In this document: one piece after another, positions 1-6,001 of the stretch
How the letters are laid out: each line of letters starts with the position of its first letter
How positions within the stretch are numbered: position 1 is the first letter of the stretch
NCBI GenBank assembly: GCA_041648305.1
Contig: JBAZPI010000043.1
Coordinates: 1-6,910 of the forward strand
From: JABILX01 sp041648305
GTDB lineage: Bacteria > Patescibacteriota > Gracilibacteria > UBA1369 > LOWO2-01-FULL-3
DNA length: 6,910 nt
Direction of reading: 5' to 3'
Position numbers and translations under genes: made by a program
Notes under the pieces: model-generated
Databases searched by the model: none
Told to the model about the DNA's origin: nothing
What the model saw: only the letters and a program-made list of their open reading frames with translations

Positions 1-806
1 ACATAGTCGACGGGGACAGTGCACTAGAGCTCGTGAAGGAATTTCGCGAGCCGACAGCGGTTTTCGTGAAGCATAATAATCCATGTGGAGTTGCTAGTCG
101 GCCGGATTCTTCCGGCGGGATAGAGAAGGCGTTCATTGACGCGCACAAGGCGGATGTTTTGTCTGCTTTTGGATGCGTTGTGGCGGTAAATCGAGAATTC
201 ACCGCGCCCATGGTCGACTATATGAAAGAGAGCAAAATGTTTATGGAGATGATTATTGCGCCTTCTTATACGAAGGAGGCGTTGAAGAGACTTGAGACCC
301 GTGAGAATTTGCGGATTTTGCGTGTTGGGGATTTCAAACTCGACATGAGAAAGACCGATATAAAGAAAGTTTCCGGCGGTATTTTGATTCAGACAAAAGA
401 TACGTATGAATTGAAGCCTTCCGACCTCAAAGTTGTGACCAAGATTGCGCCTACGAAAGAACAAATTGCCGACATGATTTTTGCGACAAAAGTTGTTAAG
501 AGAGTTGTTTCAAATTCAGTTGTTATGGCTCACGACTTGACGACTGTTGGGGTTGGGGCCGGACAGATGTCGAGAGTTGATAGTGTGTTTATTGCAGGGC
601 ATAAGGCGGGAGCCAAAGCTAAAGGCGCGGTGCTATCATCAGACGCATTTTTCCCATTCCCGGATGGAATTGAGCAGGCCGCTTCGTATGGTATTACTGC
701 AATTATTCAGCCGGGAGGGTCGGTTAGAGACAAGGAGGTGATTGCGTGCGCGGATGAGTTGGGGCTTGCGATGGTGTTTAGCGGGAGGAGGTATTTTAAG
801 CACTAA
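1..806 (+). CDS. purH: Bifunctional purine biosynthesis protein PurH, C-terminal AICAR transformylase part (5' truncated by window edge)
   Basis: This domain transfers a formyl group from 10-formyl-tetrahydrofolate to AICAR, giving FAICAR, the penultimate step of IMP synthesis. The reading frame is open from base 3 (reading IVDGDSALELVKEF), so the GTG at 33 is internal and the gene starts outside the window. Visible signatures are KHNNPCGVA at about 69-95 with the Lys-His pair known to be catalytic in the family, VSGGILIQ, GVGAGQMSRVDS, SDAFFPFPDGIEQAA, IQPGGSVRDKEVI, and a C-terminal MVFSGRRYFKH matching the usual MVFTGxRHFRH ending. The roughly 268 residues present match the transformylase half of a normal ~500-residue PurH. 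Whether the N-terminal IMP cyclohydrolase domain exists cannot be seen; a stand-alone transformylase is possible. The stop lies 2 nt before uppP, suggesting co-transcription. Family assignment is very secure. Confidence 0.96.
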   Translation, partial: IVDGDSALELVKEFREPTAVFVKHNNPCGVASRPDSSGGIEKAFIDAHKADVLSAFGCVVAVNREFTAPMVDYMKESKMFMEMIIAPSYTKEALKRLETRENLRILRVGDFKLDMRKTDIKKVSGGILIQTKDTYELKPSDLKVVTKIAPTKEQIADMIFATKVVKRVVSNSVVMAHDLTTVGVGAGQMSRVDSVFIAGHKAGAKAKGAVLSSDAFFPFPDGIEQAASYGITAIIQPGGSVRDKEVIACADELGLAMVFSGRRYFKH

Positions 807-808
807 CC

Positions 809-1615
809 ATGAATATTTTCGATTCAGTCGTTTTAGGCGCCGTGCAAGGCATTACCGAGTTTCTGCCAATTTCATCGAGCGGACATTTGGTTCTGGCTGA
901 GTCCATGCTTGGTTTAAAAGTCGAAGCGTTGAAAAGCTTTGATGTCGCGGTGCATGTCGGGACTTTGGTGGCGATTTTGATTTATTTTTGGAAGGATTTT
1001 ATTGGCATGATTACCTTTAGAAAGGGTTTTCGTTTGATGGTTCTTTATATTGTTGTCGGGATGATTCCAGCTGTTTTGGCCGGAGTGATGCTTGAGGACT
1101 GGATTGATTCTGTTTTTAGAGGAGCGTGGATGGTTGGATTGATGATGATGATTACGGGTGTCGTGTTTTTGGCTGGGGAAGGGGTTGGGAAAATTTTGAG
1201 GTCTGTTGGCGGAGAGACAAATTTGAATTGGTGGAGAGTTTTGATAATTGGATTTGCTCAGGCTGTCGCTTTGATCCCGGGGATTTCCAGATCGGGGTCG
1301 ACGATCGTTGCCGGGCTGTTTCAGGGTATTGAGAGAGAGAAGGCTGCTCGTTTTTCGTTTTTGCTTGGGGCGCCTGCGATTGCCGGGGCTGGAATTTGGA
1401 CGGCGTTGAAGGGCGATTTGGCAAGTGGCTTGGGAGGTGGGCTGGGGAGCGGGCTTGGAGAGGTTGACGTTTTGCCTGCGCTGACCGGCGGAGTGATCGC
1501 TGCAGTTGTTGGATTTTTTGCTATTTGGGCAATGATGAAGTTTTTGAAGAAGCATTCGCTCCTTATCTTCGCCATTTATCTTCTTGTTATTGGAAGCGTC
1601 GCCATAATCCTTTAG
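809..1615 (+). CDS. uppP: Undecaprenyl-diphosphatase UppP (BacA family)
   Basis: This is an integral membrane phosphatase that converts undecaprenyl (or another polyprenyl) diphosphate to the monophosphate, recycling the lipid carrier for cell-wall or glycan assembly. At 268 residues it has the usual family length. The two signature motifs are present: (E/Q)xxxE as Q13-GIT-E17 followed by FLPISSSGH with H26, and PGxSRSxxT as PGISRSGST at 157-165 containing the conserved R161. HVGTLVAILIYFWKD at 49-63 is also typical. Hydrophobic segments run through the whole protein. A Gly/Ser/Leu-rich stretch at about 205-217 (ASGLGGGLGSGLG) sits in a presumed loop and looks lineage-specific. A GGAGGAGG run at 784-791 lies about 17 nt before the ATG, too far for an ordinary Shine-Dalgarno, so coupling to purH translation is likely. 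The G of its TAG stop is also the first base of the downstream palindrome. Confidence 0.96.
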   Translation: MNIFDSVVLGAVQGITEFLPISSSGHLVLAESMLGLKVEALKSFDVAVHVGTLVAILIYFWKDFIGMITFRKGFRLMVLYIVVGMIPAVLAGVMLEDWIDSVFRGAWMVGLMMMITGVVFLAGEGVGKILRSVGGETNLNWWRVLIIGFAQAVALIPGISRSGSTIVAGLFQGIEREKAARFSFLLGAPAIAGAGIWTALKGDLASGLGGGLGSGLGEVDVLPALTGGVIAAVVGFFAIWAMMKFLKKHSLLIFAIYLLVIGSVAIIL

Positions 1616-1775
1616 AGGGTTGAAAAACATGCTTGCTACTGCAATTTGCATGCTTTGGCTAAAAAATTTTTCACGGCTCCTTGCTGTATCTTCTTCTGAT
1701 ACAACTTCGTCGCCGGTTCAAAATTTTCGCTCAAAGTATGCAAATTTCGTGACGGAACCATGTTTTTCAACCCTC
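1615..1775. repeat. 161-bp imperfect palindrome with perfect 17-bp terminal inverted repeats (MITE-like or long structured leader)
   Basis: The left end (1615-1631, gagggttgaaaaacatg) is the exact reverse complement of the right end (1759-1775). The symmetry continues inward: 1643-1657 pairs with 1732-1746 at all 15 positions (one as G-T), 1658-1659 with 1729-1730, 1661-1664 with 1724-1727, 1674-1677 (CGGC) with 1712-1715, and 1685-1690 with 1698-1703, closing on a 7-nt TTCTTCT loop. The whole block can therefore fold as one long interrupted hairpin. It fills most of the uppP-purP gap and begins on the last base of the uppP stop codon. Flanks show a near direct repeat (CCTTTA at 1609-1614, CCTTTTA at 1775-1781), which could be a degenerate target duplication or chance. 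I see no convincing ORF inside. A non-autonomous mobile element is my preferred reading; a structured 5' leader or terminator-like element is the alternative. Confidence 0.85.
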
Positions 1776-1776
1776 C

Positions 1777-1787
1777 TTTTATAAAAA
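1777..1787 (+). promoter_or_regulatory. Possible TATA-like promoter element upstream of the first purP
   Basis: TTTTATAAAAA lies directly after the palindrome and about 45 nt before the preferred TTG start. If the host is archaeal, transcription would begin roughly 25 nt downstream, near 1808-1812, just before the ribosome-binding site at 1814-1820. I could not find a well-spaced bacterial -35/-10 pair around it. AT-rich sequence of this kind is easily matched by chance. Confidence 0.25.
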
Positions 1788-1813
1788 CCTTCAAAATAGC
1801 TGGACAAAACTTG

Positions 1814-1820
1814 AAAGGTG
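1814..1820 (+). promoter_or_regulatory. Shine-Dalgarno-like site AAAGGTG deciding the purP start at TTG 1829
   Basis: AAAGGTG ends 8 nt before the TTG at 1829, a normal ribosome-binding distance. There is no comparable site before the in-frame ATG at 1760, which lies inside the right arm of the palindrome. The in-frame ATG at 1853 is 32 nt away from this site. The site therefore favours the TTG start. Confidence 0.55.
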
Positions 1821-1828
1821 TTGTATGT

Positions 1829-2872
1829 TTGTCAAAAGACCTAATACAACAAATGGCGGATTTTAAAAAATACAAAATAGCGACACTAGGAAGCCACACG
1901 GCGCTGCAAATTCTCAAAGGCGCAAAAGATGAGGGCTTCGAAACAATCTGTATTTGTCAAAAAGGACAGAAGCGTCCGTATGAGAGCTATAATGTTGCGG
2001 ACAAGTACATTGAAGTGGAGAAGTTTGAGGATTACTTCGAAATTGAACCTCAATTGATCAAAGAAAATGCGATTGTGATCCCCCACGGATCGTTCGTCAG
2101 TTATTTGGGTTTTGCGAATGTGAAAAAGATTAAGGCAATGCATTATGGAAATCGCGATATCATCGAATGGGAATCTGATCGTGAAAAAGAACGCAGATGG
2201 CTCCTGGATGCGGGACTTAAAATGCCAATGATTTTTGAGAGACCCGAGGATATCGACAGAGCGGTGATTATTAAATTTCACGGAGCCGGCGGAGGCAAGG
2301 GATATTTCATTGCAAATAACGCTGATGAATTTTACAAGAGAATGAAAGGGCATCCGGACGCCGGCAAGAGATTTGTCATTCAGGAATATATCGTTGGGGT
2401 TCCGGTTTATTCTCATTATTTTTATTCTCCTTTGAGTGGCGAGCTTGAGGTCATGAGCTTTGACAAAAGATATGAGTCAAACGCTGATTCTGTTGGGCGA
2501 ATTGCCGCTACAGATCAGGTTGATGTTGGTATTCGCACTACATATACGATTACGGGGAATGTTCCGATCGTTGTCAGAGAATCTTTGTTGCCAAAGATAT
2601 TCGAGATGGGTGAGAGGGTTGTTGAGGCTTCGAAAAAGATTGTCGATAGAGGAATGTGGGGGCCGTTCTGTTTAGAGGCCGTTATTGATCCGAATTTGAA
2701 TTTTTATACATTTGAAATTTCGGCTCGCATAGTTGCAGGCACCAATCCGTACATTAACGGTTCTCCTTATACTTGGCTCCGCTACAATGAGCCGATGAGC
2801 ACAGGACGAAGGTTGGCGAGGGACATCAAGGAAGCGATAGAAAAAGACGAGTTGGAGAAGGTGTTGGGGTAG
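1829..2872 (+). CDS. purP: PurP, formate-dependent FAICAR synthetase (ATP-grasp), first paralog
   Basis: PurP ligates formate to AICAR using ATP, forming FAICAR without folate; the family is best known from archaeal purine synthesis. The protein follows the remembered Methanocaldococcus PurP along its length: TLGSHTALQILKGAK at 19-33, VADKYIEV near 56-63, PHGSF at 85-89, YGNR at 106-109, WESDR at 114-118, the ATP-loop-like KFHGAGGGKGYF at 149-160, then HYFYSPL, DKRYESN, VPIVVRESLLP, GPFCLEAV and a final FEISARIVAGTNPYINGSPYT. The family's nucleotide- and substrate-binding positions thus look intact and I expect activity. I chose TTG 1829 (347 residues) because it has a well-placed AAAGGTG and yields an N-terminus SKDLIQQ resembling the family's ISKDEIL. 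ATG 1853 (339 residues) is possible; ATG 1760 would add 23 residues encoded partly by the palindrome. It begins a five-gene run with short gaps. Its partner, purH, encodes the folate-dependent version of the same step. Confidence 0.9.
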   Translation: MSKDLIQQMADFKKYKIATLGSHTALQILKGAKDEGFETICICQKGQKRPYESYNVADKYIEVEKFEDYFEIEPQLIKENAIVIPHGSFVSYLGFANVKKIKAMHYGNRDIIEWESDREKERRWLLDAGLKMPMIFERPEDIDRAVIIKFHGAGGGKGYFIANNADEFYKRMKGHPDAGKRFVIQEYIVGVPVYSHYFYSPLSGELEVMSFDKRYESNADSVGRIAATDQVDVGIRTTYTITGNVPIVVRESLLPKIFEMGERVVEASKKIVDRGMWGPFCLEAVIDPNLNFYTFEISARIVAGTNPYINGSPYTWLRYNEPMSTGRRLARDIKEAIEKDELEKVLG

Positions 2873-2880
2873 TGTAGAAT

Positions 2881-2886
2881 GGGGGG
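2881..2886 (+). promoter_or_regulatory. G6 Shine-Dalgarno-like run supporting start ATG 2897
   Basis: Six G residues end 10 nt before the ATG at 2897. The alternative in-frame ATG at 2879 overlaps this run and has no purine-rich site of its own at suitable distance. The protein from 2897 begins MITQKDIKEI, like the MISKDEILEI start of canonical PurP. Confidence 0.5.
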
Positions 2887-2896
2887 CGATAAATTT

Positions 2897-4144
2897 ATGA
2901 TCACTCAAAAAGATATTAAGGAAATTCTGAAAAAATATGACCCGTCGCGATTGACGATCGGGGTTCTTGGCGGGCATAGCGCTCTGGATGTTTGTGAAGG
3001 GGCGAAAAAGTTCGGCTTTAAAACTGTTTGCGTGGTTCAAAAAGGGCGCGGAGAGACTTATTCTAAGTATTATAAGACGCGCAAGGATGTTAATTCTCTG
3101 AGAGACGATGGGACAGTCGGATGTATTGATGAAATTATTGAAGTTGAGAAGTTTGCGGACGTGGTTAACGATGATGTGCAAGAAAAGTTGTGCGCAATGA
3201 ACACTATCTTCATCCACAATAGATATTTTTGGGTTTATTTTGATTTCAAGGACATCGAAAATAAGTTTAGAGTTCCGATTTATGGGACTCGCGGTTTGGT
3301 TAAACTTGAGGAACGCGACCAGCCGAACAATCAGTATGTCTTACTGGAAAAGGCCGGGATAAAAATTCCGAAGATTGTGCGAGGCGGCCAAGAAAAACTT
3401 TCTGAGGGCGAGACTCGTAAGCGACTTGAGGAGCATTTTGAAGAAGGCTCGGGCTCCGGCGGCAGAGCTGGCTCGAGTGGGGCTGGTGGCGGGCCACTTC
3501 TAGTGAAAGTCAATGAAGCGATTCGGGGTTACGAAAGAGCATTTTTTGTTATCACAAAAGCGACTGATTATTTCGAAAAAGGGAAGGCGATGATAAAAGG
3601 CGGCTTGGTCCGCGAGGCAGACTTGGCTCGAGCTGTGATCGAAGAATTCATTATTGGGGCGCAGGTAAATTTCAATTATTTTTATTCGAATTTAGACGAT
3701 GAATTGGAGTTGATGGGGACTGACACTCGAAGGCAAACAAGTTTGGACGGGTTCTTACGATTGGATGCCAGGGTGCAAGAATCGCTTTTGGAAGCCGGTT
3801 ACAAACCATCGATGATTGAGACGGGGCATATCGCTTGTACGACGAAAGAGTCTATTTTGGAGAAGGCTTTTGCGGCTGGAGAGAAATTCGTTGCTCTGCT
3901 GAAGAAAGAGACACCGCCCGGAATTATCGGACCTTTCGCTCTGCAAGGAGCGATTGCTTCGTATGACGGCCGTGAAGAATTTGTTGTTTTTGACGTTTCA
4001 ATGAGAATTCCGGGGTCGCCAGGAACACGATTTACTCCTGCGACAATTTATAAGTACGGCCGAGGCGTAAGCTATGGCGAGAGAATTGCGATGGAGATAA
4101 AGAAAGCTAAAGATGTAGGGAGGTTGGAAGAGATTCTGACGTAA
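2897..4144 (+). CDS. Divergent PurP-family ATP-grasp protein, second paralog, substrate uncertain
   Basis: This is a tandem paralog of the preceding gene, belonging to the formate--AICAR ligase family, but its specificity is unknown. Shared features include VLGGHSALDVCEGAK at 23-37 (matching TLGSHTALQILKGAK), YGTR at 129-132, EEFIIGAQVNFNYFYS at 249-264, GTDTRRQ, GIIGPFALQGAI at 342-353 and FDVSMRIPGSPG at 365-376. Several key signatures differ. PHGSF is replaced by IHNRYFW at 106-112, WESxR by KLEERD, the glycine loop by KVNEAIRGYERAFF at 204-217, and the acidic residue in FE(I/M)SAR is Asp. A Gly/Ser/Ala-rich stretch at 184-199 lies just before the altered ATP loop. The length, 415 residues from ATG 2897, exceeds the roughly 360 typical of PurP. 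ATG 2879 would add six residues. I infer a different substrate, a regulatory or heteromeric subunit, or an alternative ligase; simple redundancy looks unlikely. It lies 24 nt after purP and 6 nt before the PHP gene. Confidence 0.85.
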   Translation: MITQKDIKEILKKYDPSRLTIGVLGGHSALDVCEGAKKFGFKTVCVVQKGRGETYSKYYKTRKDVNSLRDDGTVGCIDEIIEVEKFADVVNDDVQEKLCAMNTIFIHNRYFWVYFDFKDIENKFRVPIYGTRGLVKLEERDQPNNQYVLLEKAGIKIPKIVRGGQEKLSEGETRKRLEEHFEEGSGSGGRAGSSGAGGGPLLVKVNEAIRGYERAFFVITKATDYFEKGKAMIKGGLVREADLARAVIEEFIIGAQVNFNYFYSNLDDELELMGTDTRRQTSLDGFLRLDARVQESLLEAGYKPSMIETGHIACTTKESILEKAFAAGEKFVALLKKETPPGIIGPFALQGAIASYDGREEFVVFDVSMRIPGSPGTRFTPATIYKYGRGVSYGERIAMEIKKAKDVGRLEEILT

Positions 4145-4150
4145 AATCTT

Positions 4151-4816
4151 ATGAAAAAATATGACCTTCATGTTCATACCTATCATTCAAAGTGCAGTAC
4201 CGCCAAGCCTGCTAAGATTTTGAAGCGGGCTGCGAAGCTTGGTTTGAATGGGATTGCGATTACCGATCACAATCAGGTTGGTGGCGCGATTGAGACCGCG
4301 AAGTTGGCGCGTGAGTATGTTGAGAGAGGGCTTTTGGCTCGCGATTTCGAAGTAATTATCGGCGAAGAAGTGATGACCGATCAATGCGAGGTGCTTGTTT
4401 ATTATGTGAGAGAAAAAATTAAGCCGGGCCGTTATGAAGATGTGATCCGTGAGGTCCGAAAGCAGGGGGCAATTTGTTCGGTCGCGCACCCGTTTTCAGG
4501 AGGCAGACGGGCGCATATTGATCCTGAGTTTTTCAGAAATTTGCCGCGCGAGTTGTTGCCGGACGCGATGGAAACTTTTAACGGGAGGATTATTTTTGAT
4601 AGTGCGAATAAAAAGGCCGCGGCATTAGCGAGGGGGCTTGGGCTCGCCGAGACAGGCGGGTCTGATGGGCATTTCGCGTTTGAAGTGGGGGGGGGACAAA
4701 CTTGTTTTGATGGAGATTTTGAGACGAATTTACTGCAGAAAAACACTTTCGTTTTTGGTAAATTGAAGTTTCAAATATTCAAGAGATTGCTTTCTGGTTT
4801 AGTTAAAATGTGGTAA
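4151..4816 (+). CDS. PHP-domain metal-dependent phosphoesterase
   Basis: The 221-residue protein has the full PHP-family set of metal-binding motifs in order: HVHT (H7, H9), ITDHN (D39, H40), GEEV (E72 or E73), AHP (H113), ETFNGR (E141) and SDGH (D172, H174). Proteins of this size class are stand-alone PHP phosphoesterases, hydrolysing phosphomonoesters or small nucleotides with two or three metal ions; the actual substrate cannot be read from sequence. Its resemblance to trpH-like and histidinol-phosphatase-like enzymes is only at the domain level. It is presumed cytoplasmic, as no signal peptide is visible, although the last 20 residues (FQIFKRLLSGLVKMW) are hydrophobic and basic and could bind membranes. 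No clear Shine-Dalgarno precedes the ATG. A nine-G run at 4687-4695 encodes part of EVGGGQ. Its place before two CDP-alcohol transferases suggests a head-group phosphatase, which is inference. Confidence 0.9.
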   Translation: MKKYDLHVHTYHSKCSTAKPAKILKRAAKLGLNGIAITDHNQVGGAIETAKLAREYVERGLLARDFEVIIGEEVMTDQCEVLVYYVREKIKPGRYEDVIREVRKQGAICSVAHPFSGGRRAHIDPEFFRNLPRELLPDAMETFNGRIIFDSANKKAAALARGLGLAETGGSDGHFAFEVGGGQTCFDGDFETNLLQKNTFVFGKLKFQIFKRLLSGLVKMW

Positions 4817-4826
4817 TAATTGTTCC

Positions 4827-5381
4827 ATGCAAACTTTGATTGTAAGGAAAATCACGAAATCTTTTTTTGAGGCGATTGCGATGCCGTTCGTGAAACTGAA
4901 AGTCTCTCCGAATTTATTGTCATTGATTGGGCTTTTGACCGTGGTTGGGGTTGTTTTCTTTTTGCAGAGCGGTCAGTACTATTTGGCGGCAGCGTTCGTG
5001 TTTTTAAACGGTTTTTTTGATGCCATCGATGGTTCGGTTGCGCGACTTCGAGGCATTTCTTCGGAGATCGGAGAGTTGCTGGATAGGACAATAGACAAGG
5101 TTAGTGACGTAGCGATTATTGGCTCTATTATAGTTTTGGATTTGGTGGATTTGAGGCTTGGACTTTTTACACTTTGTACAATTTCGGTCGCGACTTTGAT
5201 TTCGGCGAATATCGAGGCCGTATTGAAGAGACGGGTGAGCTCCGCGTTTTCATTAAGGTTTTTAAGATTTATTGTTATGGTTGTTTTTATGGCTGCTAAC
5301 GAGTTTACTTACATGTTTATTGTGCTGGCTGCTATTGCGACCTACTCAATAATTTTTAGGCTAATTAACGCAATCAGATGA
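4827..5381 (+). CDS. CDP-alcohol phosphatidyltransferase, first of tandem pair
   Basis: Members of this integral membrane family displace CMP from a CDP-linked lipid or alcohol to form a phosphodiester, as in phosphatidylglycerol-phosphate, phosphatidylinositol-phosphate or archaetidylinositol-phosphate synthases. The diagnostic DxxDGxxAR(8)GxxxDxxxD motif is complete: D65, D68, G69, A72-R73, G82, D86 and D90, where the Asp residues bind the metals and serve catalysis. The 184-residue protein has about five to six hydrophobic segments (roughly 29-47, 50-66, 95-110, 112-131, 138-157, 158-178). The acceptor alcohol cannot be assigned. A basic N-terminal stretch with SPN at 27-29 before the first segment is normal for the family. 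It starts 10 nt after the PHP gene without an obvious ribosome-binding site, and its TGA overlaps the next ATG. CDP-alcohol transferases work as dimers, so the tandem pair could form a heterodimer. Confidence 0.93.
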   Translation: MQTLIVRKITKSFFEAIAMPFVKLKVSPNLLSLIGLLTVVGVVFFLQSGQYYLAAAFVFLNGFFDAIDGSVARLRGISSEIGELLDRTIDKVSDVAIIGSIIVLDLVDLRLGLFTLCTISVATLISANIEAVLKRRVSSAFSLRFLRFIVMVVFMAANEFTYMFIVLAAIATYSIIFRLINAIR

Positions 5382-6001
5382 CAACCCCGTATTTTCTGAC
5401 AATCATTTTTATCGTAGTTGTATGCGTCATTATTTACGTATTGATTGATAGACGAGTTGATTTCAGAAAGTGCAGATTGTTCAAAGACAGAATTCTGCTT
5501 CCTATAACAAAGTTTATTAGCGGCCTCGGTCTTTCGTCTGCATTTTTCAGTGTGACATCTCTGACGTTTGGGATTTTTGCCGCAATTTCGTATTATTTTT
5601 CTTTTAAGTATTTTCTTATATTTATTTCTATTGGTACGTTATGCGATATATTTGACGGTTCCGTTGCTAGATTTACCCATACAGACTCGCAGGTTGGACG
5701 TTTCATGGATTACACTTTTGACAGGACTGTCATGCTTTGTGTTTCAATTGCTGTTTTGTTATCGATTAAAGATCCGGCTTGGTATTACATTGCCCTTCCG
5801 ATTTACAAATTTGTGCCGAATACAATTTTCTTATTGAATAGAAATAAATTTAAATTTTTGCCACTGGTTCCAACGATGTATCTTTATTATATTCTCCTTA
5901 TTTTTGATACGGAAATCGCGACGGTTGGAGCGTTGATTGTGCTGGTTTTGAATACGGCTCAAATTATTTATAGAGCTTTGAAATTCAGGAGAGAAGAATA
6001 G
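5378..6001 (+). CDS. CDP-alcohol phosphatidyltransferase, second of tandem pair
   Basis: This 207-residue membrane protein carries the complete motif again: D90, D93, G94, A97-R98, G107, D111 and D115, in the sequence DIFDGSVAR...GRFMDYTFD. It differs from its neighbour in having an extra N-terminal hydrophobic segment (about 5-24) followed by a basic stretch (DRRVDFRKCR). It also appears more AT-rich than the upstream genes, with more Phe, Ile and Tyr. The start overlaps the upstream stop as ATGA, so translation is probably coupled. The two proteins share little outside the motif, suggesting different acceptor alcohols, or one enzyme with two subunits, rather than a recent duplication. The last 17 bases overlap the 3' end of the opposite-strand gene. 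The specific product cannot be determined. Confidence 0.92.
   Translation: MTTPYFLTIIFIVVVCVIIYVLIDRRVDFRKCRLFKDRILLPITKFISGLGLSSAFFSVTSLTFGIFAAISYYFSFKYFLIFISIGTLCDIFDGSVARFTHTDSQVGRFMDYTFDRTVMLCVSIAVLLSIKDPAWYYIALPIYKFVPNTIFLLNRNKFKFLPLVPTMYLYYILLIFDTEIATVGALIVLVLNTAQIIYRALKFRREE

Noticed and set aside
33..806. PurH fragment starting with the GTG at 33
   Set aside because: The frame is open upstream to base 3 and encodes residues that fit the PurH alignment, so 33 is internal.
914..1651. Long open frame opposite uppP (about 245 codons, - strand)
   Set aside because: It mirrors uppP codon structure, is Asn/Gln/His/Pro-rich with no recognisable motif, and uppP is certain.
1615..1780. Palindrome as a simple intrinsic terminator for uppP
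   Set aside because: The 17-bp outer stem encloses 127 nt, far larger than a terminator hairpin, and only four Ts follow shortly after. Partial terminator activity cannot be excluded.
1636..1917. Reverse-strand open frame spanning the palindrome and the purP start
   Set aside because: It crosses the palindrome and the start of a secure gene, and no family is recognisable; it is a by-product of the inverted repeat and antisense frame.
1886..3217. Antisense open frames opposite the two purP genes
   Set aside because: They lie within well-identified genes, have unnatural composition and no motifs or ribosome-binding sites.
4787..4820. Possible promoter before the first CDP-alcohol transferase (TTGCTT and TAATAAT)
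   Set aside because: The spacing of 21 nt is too long, and the elements lie at the end of the PHP gene, where AT-rich matches are expected by chance.
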